Assembly (NCBI GenBank): GCA_019155185.1
Contig: CM032817.1
Location: 12,025,164 to 12,089,163 of the forward strand
Direction of reading: 5' to 3'
Source: Beaufortia kweichowensis
Taxonomy: Eukaryota; Chordata; Actinopteri; Cypriniformes; Gastromyzontidae
Length of the DNA stretch: 64,000 bases
Shown: positions 55,640 through 64,000 of the stretch, one piece after another
Numbering within the stretch: the stretch's first letter is position 1
Layout of the letters: every line of letters begins with the position of its first letter
The notes under the pieces: generated by a model
Database searches by the model: none
The model's input: the letters and a program-made list of their open reading frames with translations, nothing else
What the model was told of the DNA's origin: nothing
Program-made: the position numbers and the translations under genes

Positions 55640-56779
55640 TGTGTGTGTTGGTGAACTTCGTCCCAGTTTAAGCTGGTTCTCATGCTCTGAGCAGATCACT
55701 TGAGGTCCTGTGACCTGATCTCAGATCATTCGCTAAACCTGCTCTGGGCTCTACAGTACCTGATCCGTTCATAACATTTCTCTCTGTGTATGTTACAATG
55801 CTAAAGCAATTGTAAAACGTTGTTTTTATTTCATTACTTTAGAATGAACTTTAAAGGCCCTGGATTTCTGGTAAAGAGTGTAATGTTACTTTAGTCTGTA
55901 GCTTTATTGTTTCCTAGAGCAATGCAGATCTCATAACTCTAGAGAATGCTTATGGTTGGAGAGGTTTTATTTGAAGAATACAAAAATAAAAGATTTAGTG
56001 AAAGTTGGAAACCACACAAAAACACTTGGTTTTGCCACAGAAATCAAAGTTTAATCATAGTATTTATAGTAAACATTTTGTTACACAAATGGCAATATGA
56101 AATGTATCAAAATGTATTCATGAGGTCTCCCACAACACTGAACACTATATTTTTGGCTGTGTTGACTGATCATCAAAGCTCTTTATTTTGGTTCACAGGT
56201 GATATGAGATGGTTTTGAGCTCTAACCGTGTGTGTGTTTGTGTGTGTTTATAGATTCGGTCATCCGTCATCACGCTGTGTTTCGCAGGAAAACAGTTCAG
56301 CTGGATCAGACACATTCTCATCGCAGCCGCCATACTGGCCTTCAACAACCTGCTGGTGATCTTTGTGCCCACCATCAGAGACATCTTTGGATTCATTGGT
56401 TAGTTTCTCAAGAAGACCGATGACAAAATGACTAGAACACACATAATCAATATAATCAATCAATATAATCAATCTTTCTTCCGCAGGAGCATCTGCCGCT
56501 ACAATGCTCATCTTTATACTGCCGGCAGCGTTTTATCTGCGTCTGGTTAAGAGTTTACCATTCAGATCACCACAGAAAATATCAGTAAGTACAAAACTTC
56601 ACATATTTACACTAAATCTAATATATATTACTTAATAAATAAATATGAAATCTAATCTCTCTCCTCATCCACAGGCGGCCATTTTCCTGGTGGTGGGCAT
56701 TATCTTCATGATTGGCAGTTTATCTCTGATCGCTATGGACTGGATCCACAATCCTTCTGGTTCTAAAGAAGGTCATTAA
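49658..56779 (+). CDS. slc38a4: Sodium-coupled neutral amino acid transporter 4 (SNAT4)
   Basis: Fifteen coding exons, all with GT-AG borders and agreeing phases: 49658-49752, 49855-49948, 50042-50157, 51156-51229, 51302-51394, 51477-51558, 51664-51746, 51828-51886, 51987-52250, 52330-52409, 52485-52585, 52773-52897, 56254-56398, 56487-56584 and 56675-56779. The 537-aa product starts MDRVELKKVNTELDDESS, close to the SLC38A4 N-terminus and unlike SLC38A2. It has about 11 membrane segments. TM1 carries the SNAIMGSGILGLSFAMANTG motif. A long extracellular loop in exon 9 has three N-glycosylation sequons (NMS, NGS, NAS) and flanking cysteines (LPCPLP, EMCTPKYF) that fit the SNAT disulfide. Family role: Na+-coupled uptake of small neutral (and, in mammals, some cationic) amino acids at the plasma membrane. 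The gene looks intact. Intron 12 is unusually long (3.36 kb). Confidence 0.95.
49973..50013 (+). mobile_element. SINE/LINE 3' tail remnant in slc38a4 intron 2
   Basis: GATAAAAGCATCGG, GAATGCC and TAAATGTAAATG match the tail at 22476-22527. It ends about 30 bp before the exon 3 acceptor, so this old insertion lies within the branch-point region. Confidence 0.5.
52651..52770. repeat. (CT)n and CCCCTCT repeat serving as polypyrimidine tract
   Basis: About 115 bp of pure pyrimidine with CTCACT and CCCCTCT variants runs directly into the CAG acceptor (52770-52772) of slc38a4 exon 12. Intron 11 is only 187 bp, so the repeat fills most of it. Confidence 0.93.
53458..53508. repeat. (CT)n microsatellite in slc38a4 intron 12
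   Basis: Perfect CT run of about 25 units. Confidence 0.93.
55570..55640. repeat. (TG)n microsatellite in slc38a4 intron 12
   Basis: TG run of about 34 units. Confidence 0.95.
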
Positions 56780-57039
56780 ACCCCTCTGAACCCTCCACCC
56801 AAAGGTGCTGAAACTGAAACCACCTCATCAGAGAACATGAGTCAACATGAACAAACGTTCAGTTCTGATTGAACCCTGTACCCCTCTCCCTCTATCTCTC
56901 GCTCGCTCTTCAACATCTCATTTGTTGTTTTTAATTCTCTTTTTTGTTTTCTTAATACTCAAATCTCTGTCCGTCGGTCTCAGATCGATGTGAAAGTAAA
57001 TTCACGGGGGAGAAAGACAGCGGGCGCCAGCGTTATTAT

Positions 57040-57142
<103 letters not shown>

Positions 57143-57277
57143 GCAGGAGGTTCATCCAAGTCAAAGCACTTCTGGATTAATTCAAACCAACAAACACACG
57201 TTTTATAATCACGGTTAAGTTTCATTAGGCAACATTATTGCTCATTAATAATTAGTTTGTGCTGTTTTTTCTGTTTT

Positions 57278-57553
57278 TAAAGGAATAGTTCACCTAAAAC
57301 AATACAGTTCTGTCATTTTCTCATCCTCATGTTGTTTCAAACACGTATGAAAGGTGATTATTGTTTTCTTCATACATAGAAATGAATGTGGACATAATGT
57401 TGTCCATATGTTCCTATAACACTTCTGCAGCAATTGTTCATTAGCTTTTTAAAGTGGATTGACTGTAAATCTCAAACATTCATTGTGGTTTAAGACAACA
57501 TGAGGATGAGTAAATTCTGACAGAATGTTTTTGACGTTTGGGTAAACTATTTA
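57278..57553. mobile_element. Nearly intact MITE with about 58-bp terminal inverted repeats
   Basis: The left end reads TAAAGGAATAGTTCACCTAA and continues to CTCATCCTCATGTTGT. The right end is its imperfect reverse complement (ACAACATGAGGATGAG through GGGTAAACTATTTA). Length is about 276 bp with no coding capacity. Degraded relatives occur at 12840 and 16062. Confidence 0.7.
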
Positions 57554-60500
57554 ATATTATTATTAATATCACATTTCCTCTTTGTGGGAGGTAAAGGTCC
57601 AATTATCCGTTTTGGAACCAACATTAAGTTGAACAAACAGGCTGCTCTTCGTTTTAAACTGATCCATAAGTCCTGAACAGTGAGAATGAGATGCATCATA
57701 TTTTGGACAGATATGTTTTAATAACTCCTGAATGCTGGGTCAGTTTTGGTCGACAGTAACGTTTATCTTCCGGAAGGATTTTGGGAAACATTTGCATTAT
57801 GCCACACCAAACGGGCAGGGCCGCTGCGCTTTCAGAGAGCAAAGAATGCTCTGACTCATTTTATAAAATCATCTGTACGAGCCCTAACCTGACGCCTTAA
57901 GAGCCCAGAGATCAACCGTCTGACCGTCTTATCAGAACATGATTCATGATAAAATCAGACTTCTTCCCGTTCTGTATCTCACTACACTGCCTTTCTAGAG
58001 AAAAGTACGACGTTTACAGAAGTGCCTGTCTGCCGTCTCTGCTGTAACAGGTTTCTGTGTGCTGGTCCAGCCAAAGTGGACGATATTTAAAGATCATTTG
58101 GTGATCTACTTACTCATAAAGCAAATATTTCAAATGAAATGGTATGATATTTTTGCATGTTTTAAATCACAAACATGGTCCTTTTGGACATTGTATATGG
58201 TTTGTAAATAGTCAGGTTTTTTTTGGTCATTGATGGTTGTTGAAAGGGATGATGGATCAGATGTTCACCAGTGGAGGTTTAGTATTTAGATGAAAGCCAT
58301 CATGCCATTATTATTATTTTTGTAAATTTGTAGAAAAGCTGTTGTATTTCTATTGTTCCTCATGACAGTTTTTATGATGAACTGGAGCTGTGTGTGTTGT
58401 TTTTTTCTGTATGTTACTTGATGATTATGAGCAGCTGAAATGGTACTTGAGACCCACGAGAGTTTCACGTCTGTTTGATTCAGCGTGTGACGTTTTTTTC
58501 TCTGAATATTTTCACATGTCTGAATCAGATCTACAGACGATAGAAAACTGTGTTAATATCTCAGATGTTTAGCAGTATTGTCTTCCACTGTTTACCTCCG
58601 CAAACAGCGTACTGGACTGTCATTCATGTTTAACATGTTTAAAGTCAACATGAAATCATAACAAACCCTGGTAATAATTTATTAGTCCACACTAAAATAC
58701 AAAATATTTGTGTTTGTAGTATTTTATCTAAATGAAGTCATTTGCATGTCTCTGAATAGACTTGTGAAAAAACATGTAGACTTTAAGTTTATTTTATTCA
58801 GTGTTCTTACACAATAGTTGTAAGTGTATTTTTAAGTAGTACGATTTCACTACTGCTTGCGAATTTTTGTAAATAGTAGTAAACTTTAAAAGAGTATACT
58901 ATTTTTCTGAGAAGTTAAAAGTAGATTCAAAGTAAACTTTTTGGTTAAAAATAAACATAAGACATAATTTATCATAGAGACACACTTTCACAATTCAGTC
59001 AGTTCTCGATGGAAACAGAAACGTCCTGCCATTTTGTTCTTATTTAACGTTGTGTTTAAATTGTGTGGTTTCATGTTGACTTTAAGCATGTTTATTTGCT
59101 CTTAAACATGACGGTCAGTCTGTGCTGTGTTTGTCTCACACTTTTGGGCCTGTTGCTTTCTTCAGGTCAGAAATGTCGAAATCTGAATGTACAAAATCAA
59201 ACAGTTTACATGTATATTGGTAATGTGACATGGGCGCAGTATCTTTGACTAAACATGAAGAAACAGACATTACGTGAAACCTTGTCTGCACAAACTGCCT
59301 TACTACAATCTTAACCCACAAAAGTGCTGCGTAACCACCGCTAGCCAATCGGCTGCTACCTCCTGCAGATCAGCCAATCAGGAGCAGTCTTTGCATTGTC
59401 TGTGGAGGATTTTTGTATCACTGAAGCTGTTTTGTTATGTAACATGACAAATAAAGAAATGTGAAGCGATGTCCTTTTCTTGTGTGTTTTTCTTGATGGG
59501 TAATTGATGTTGGGATAGATGTTTACGTTGCCATGGTGATGTGAGGATGAACGAAAATATAGGAGATAAATTAATTATCGTTATGAGATATAAAATAAAG
59601 CACTGAATATCACAAAAACCCATCCAGCTCATATTTTACCAACCAATGTGCGATTCCAATGACATCAAATGCTACTGTAAAGACATGTAATCCTTTATTT
59701 ACATTGCTGTATTGAGAATTGAAATGTCACATTATAAAAAATCTTAATGCTCCTTTCACATTTAAATCTGATTTACATCCATTAATAATAATAATAATAT
59801 ATTTTGTATGTATTACACACTGCACATGATGCAATAAAAGCATATTTTTTCGTCAGGCGTACTGTAAGCAGGGTGGATTATGAGCTATAAAACAATGTAA
59901 TCACAAAGGGTTAATGTGTCTGTGTATCACATTTCCGCTTTTCTTTGTTTCATACACACGCCCTACAGGGACATGCTCTTACACCTGCTCACACACACAC
60001 ACCCGTCATAAACACACCCACCCAGAGCTTATGTTTAATACAGCGTTGCTTGAATGTTTGGAATGAAGCTTTATGTGTGAAGTGAGCAGTATGACAACAA
60101 AACAAGCAGATTGTGTGTGTCTGTGTGTGAATTGTCCGTCAGGATGCGGGTCACACTCCTCAGCATGAATCATGTCAACAGCTGGTTATATAAGACCACC
60201 ACATGCACATCTGGATGATCTGATCATCTCTCTCACAGCTGTCCGTTTTTTGCTTTTAGGGTAAACTTTAGTTTTTGTTGAATTGCAAAGCAATTAAACT
60301 AGTAAATGTGCGACAGGTAGTGAGAGATTCTGCAATAACAAAGCTTGCTTTTATCTGCTGGAGAACCACAGAGGAAACCAACATACATGTGAAAGGGGAA
60401 ACAAACCCTCTGCTGTGGTATGTGGTCTGTATGGTTGAAGACATTCAGGTTTAATCTAACGTAAAATAGACATTATTATACACAGCACATGACATAAATA

Positions 60501-60734
60501 CCCAGTGAGTTATGTATTCCCTTCATATTTGTCTTGTGAGACACTGTAATGGAATGGAAACCTAATGGTGACGGGTTATATTTGCATGTCTGTTCTGTGA
60601 TTTTTATGTTCTCATGATATTGTGCAATTCAGCTTTAAATGACAAAGCTGCTCAAGAACTTAAAACTCAATGCATTTACATGTTACAGAAAGACTTCTGT
60701 AGGGAAGTTACAAAACCACTGACTTCCTGCTGGT

Positions 60735-60952
60735 CTTCTGATGAATAAAGCCACTGGAAACACTGCTAAAACTCTGAGTATGGTCAACCGGTTTTAGCTG
60801 GTCTCCCAGACTTTAGCAGACTGTATTTTGAAGGTTTTGACCACTTTTTAGCTGGTCTTATCTGGTCAGGCTGGAAGACCATCTTAAACCAGCTAAGACC
60901 AGTAAACCAGCTTTGCAAGTCTGGTGTTCGGCTGGTTTTTTTCAGTAGGGTT
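60735..60952. mobile_element. Palindromic ACCAGC/GCTGGT interspersed repeat
   Basis: It contains many copies of GCTGGTCT and its complement (AACCAGCTAAGACCAG) and ends GGCTGGTTTTTTTCAGTAGG. This is the pattern of an abundant cyprinid inverted-repeat element. The left terminus is too decayed to define. Confidence 0.55.
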
Positions 60953-61604
60953 CCCTATTAAAACACCACTAACACAAATGAATAGATGTTTTCTCTTCAG
61001 CACAAGTTTACTGGCAGAACACACTAAAGACGCTTATAACTCCTGCAGTGTCACGACATTGATACACTTCCAGGAAATTCAGTTCACATTGTGAGGCTGA
61101 GAAACACACACGAAAACCTGCCTGCCATATAAAGATGCACAACACTTATTTATCTATTATCATTTATATTGATTGTATTATTCTGTGCTGTGGTCAAATA
61201 TTTTTGTATATTGACCCTGCTGAGTTTTATGTCTCTCATTTATACAAGACGTCCCCTAAACATCATTTTACTCTGCTATTAAGATTTTGAACTTCTGCAC
61301 ATGGTAATTTGATTTTCAGCTGAAAATGTTTAAAATGTGACGCACAGTATCGTGCTCTGCTTGTTGGCATGAGGAAATGAATGTAAATAATTAGCCAGAT
61401 GCATGTGTGTGTGTGTTTTAGAGAGATGAATGAATGTGAAGAATGTTGTAATATTATAAGGATTTATCTTTGTATTACTTTTTTCATTTTATTAGTTGTC
61501 TTCATTAGTCTGTTGCGAAACTACAGAATTAAAAACACTTTTAATATTTGATTAAATATTTTTGTAGGTAGCAGAAAATCATTTTGGGTGTGCTCGTCCA
61601 TGAT

Positions 61605-61695
61605 CCAGCAATACCTTATCAACCATGCAGAACATCCCAGCAATGTCCTTACAGTAACCATAACAGCATAACATTGTGTTGCATGAGTAAACGGC
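61605..61695. repeat. Decayed CAACCA-family repeat
   Basis: Shares AGAACATCCCAGCAATG and GCATGAGTAAACGGCA with the copy at 25395-25500. Confidence 0.45.
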
Positions 61696-62924
61696 ACATT
61701 TGGATGTTTTATTGTCTGAAATAAGAGTCTTACTGCTGTTTTAATGAAAACTCTTCAGATATTTGTTGAGTCATGTTAGTGGGCAGAGACTCAGCGCTTG
61801 GCACACACATACGCTCTATACCTGCGGAAAGCTTTCATTTACAACAAAATGACTCCATAAATCTCCATTTGCAGACATGTTTAGTATCAGCTCTCAAGTG
61901 TTTCTGAGAGAAATCAACGTGACAGGTCACGTTTCTTAAGAATCACTAAGTTAAGAGTAGGTAAAACCAGTTTAACCTGGTTAGACCTCTGAACCGGTGC
62001 GTCACATGTCAAGAACCTGAAAATATATGTATGGTAGATAAAAAATGCCACCCAGATTAAATACAGGTTATATTTGCAAAGAAAATGAATGGTTTGTGAA
62101 TCATATTGTGTTGTGCTGTGAATTACTGACATTTGGAAACCAAACATCCAAAACTATACATTACATTTCTGCTGATGCAGATGCAAAACTGTCAGTTTTA
62201 CTATTTAACCTGTAATTAAAAGAGAATTGTAGAGCTTTTGTAATGTGTGCTAATGCTGTTGTATAATAATCAGCTTTGCTGTTAGGTCACTACTGAATGT
62301 AAAATCCTGAAGTTAAAGTTGAATATCTCCGAGATCATCAGTTAAAGAAGTGAATAATTTAAAGCGGCACAGAAAACACCTTTGATCACAGTGACTAAGC
62401 TGTTTTAAACCCTGTATCACTATATCACACTTAATGCTTACTCACACTTACCTACACATGTTTGTTTCACAATATGTCTCTCGTGTCATTTCATTTGTAT
62501 TGATTTTATATCAGACTAATGATATTTCTTATCTTATAATTCTCACAGAAACATACACAACATTAGATCTAACTAAACCTACACACACACACACACCCTC
62601 TTGTGTGTTTTTTTTAGCCATGTAACTCCAGTGATGTGAGTGACGCAGTGTCACTGCCCTACATAAACAATGCCTCGCCTATAGAGACGACACCGGTCAC
62701 ATGACCTGCAGAAGCTTCTGAATGAAGCCATGTGCTCGTCACACTACACCACAGTCATTTATGTGTTTACGTGCGGCGCTGATTGATGTTTATTACTGTT
62801 GCAGTATTATGTGCTTTACCACACAGCTGATAAAATGTGTGAAAGAATAGTACAGGCTTGTATTAACATAGGGACAAGAATATCAAAGGGAACCCACTGG
62901 GGGTGGACCAGTAAAAAGTCACCT

Positions 62925-62972
62925 GTGCAGCAATGCCCAAAATATCCTAGCAACCACCCCAGAACATATTAT
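62925..62972. repeat. Fragment of the CAACCA-family repeat
   Basis: TCCTAGCAACCACCCCAGAA is the least decayed example of the unit in this window. Confidence 0.45.
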
Positions 62973-64000
62973 TATTATTATGTTCATATATATATATAGT
63001 GTGTTAATGGTAACCAACCCAACACGCTAGCACTGTAACGGCAACTTCTGCATAGATGTGACCTCTGACCTTACGCTTCAGTGTTTCACTCCTTACTCTC
63101 TAATCGCTCACACGTGAGGTCAAGGGTCAAGCGTCTCACTTAGCACCCTTGCATGAAACATATCAATCAACAGATAACGGTGTAATGCAACATTACATGA
63201 TTCTGAAAGTTCTGCTGGATGTCCGTGTGAAGCTCGGCTGAAGCTCCTTAGGGCTTCACAGCAGCCGTCTGTACTGCGTGTAATATTTGTTTGGGTTTGT
63301 GGTTAATGTGGAGGTACATGATGTGCTTGAATGATCTCTGTGGCATCTCTTAAGCAGTGAAGAGTGTTCTTCTGCAAACACCAACTGTCCCAAAACACAC
63401 AATTATTACTGTAATTAAATCATTGTTCAGCTACAAAAAATCATCAAAAACAGAATGGTGTGAAAAATCTCCTCTCACACCCATATCATATATATATATA
63501 TATTTATTTATGTTTTTGTATAAATATATAATAAATAAATTGAATAAATATAGTTTATAATAAAGTTTATCAATAGTTACTCTTAAACAAGCTTCTCTGA
63601 AAGTCTTTTTCAGGAGATGTGTTTAAGAAAGCAGTCATGCCGTGACATGAGGATTATAAAGCATCACAGGTTCATTTCTCTGATCTTTGTATGACTCATT
63701 TAACCAAATTAGGCTTATAAATAAAATACATTTATAAGTAAAAGGTAGAAGTCTAACTTCTGAAGTTTAAATGAAAAATAATTGTTTTATTTAGGCAAGA
63801 GTATAATTGATATCATTTTTTTTAACTGCTTTGTGAAAACCATGTCAAACGATTAAAATGGTTCAGAAATAATTAACTCAGAATTTGTTGAATTTTTTGG
63901 GATTTGTCACGCAGGTTTAGAACAACAGAAATGTGCTGATATAGTATTTTTCTAATGATTTTTACGCTCAGATTCTCAGTGTGAGAGACGCTGTCACTTA

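Larger units (their letters stand above)
52898..56253 (+). other. slc38a4 intron 12, no other gene
   Basis: 3.36 kb holding a CT and a TG microsatellite and the nonamer TGATGCAAT at 55504-55512. The flanking exons join correctly (LFP|IRSS as in the family), so no exon is missing. Confidence 0.7.
59456..64000. other. Gene-free DNA beyond slc38a4
   Basis: No exon was recognised. In tetrapods SLC38A2 is the neighbour of SLC38A4, but no SNAT exon is visible up to the window end. It holds the repeats listed separately and a (TA)n run near 63488-63503. Confidence 0.55.

Noticed and set aside
59456..64000. slc38a2 or another SNAT gene next to slc38a4
   Set aside because: No exon with SNAT motifs found up to the window edge.

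Overview
This is vertebrate nuclear DNA, and the repeats and gene content point to a teleost fish, most likely a cypriniform (carp, minnow or zebrafish group). Genes have small phase-consistent exons with GT-AG introns. Dinucleotide microsatellites are very abundant, and several short repeats are of types I know from cyprinid genomes. The species cannot be named from the sequence. No bacterial operon, CRISPR array, plasmid or viral gene was seen.

Five protein genes can be supported. (1) chrm2 (+, 1505-2989) is an intact single-exon muscarinic M2 acetylcholine receptor with a splice acceptor just 5' of its ATG. (2) ptn (-, 8474-11391) is pleiotrophin in four coding exons giving 155 aa, all in phase. 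The convergent chrm2/ptn pair matches human 7q33. (3) A RING/B-box/coiled-coil/B30.2 TRIM gene (+, 27418-30118) of the fish TRIM35-like type has an ISRE about 110 bp upstream of its ATG and one non-canonical splice donor. (4) tulp3 (-, 32355-37033, with an alternative first exon at 39066-39082) is a tubby-like protein of about 483 aa. It carries an apparent 2-bp deletion in exon 4 and RFX X-box-like motifs, as expected for a ciliary gene. (5) slc38a4 (+, 49658-56779) is a complete 15-coding-exon sodium-coupled amino-acid transporter (537 aa). Its 3'UTR is about 2.7 kb, and an amino-acid-response-element-like motif lies just upstream of the start exon.

Orientation: chrm2 and ptn converge, ptn and the TRIM gene diverge, TRIM and tulp3 converge, and tulp3 and slc38a4 diverge. 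CTCF-like motifs lie between ptn and TRIM (26.95 kb) and at or beyond the tulp3 promoter (39.2-39.65 kb). The genes do not form one pathway; the window is ordinary syntenic fish chromosome with an inserted immune TRIM gene.

The gene-poor stretches (3.6-7.9, 11.4-27.2, 39.7-46.8 and 59.5-64 kb) hold microsatellites, decayed SINE and MITE copies and possible conserved non-coding elements. The observations most worth checking are complementary (UG)n/(CA)n tracts flanking ptn exon 3, CT microsatellites serving as polypyrimidine tracts, the two gene-damaging lesions (TRIM donor, tulp3 frameshift), X-boxes and alternative first exons of tulp3, and the recurring AARE-like nonamer around slc38a4.
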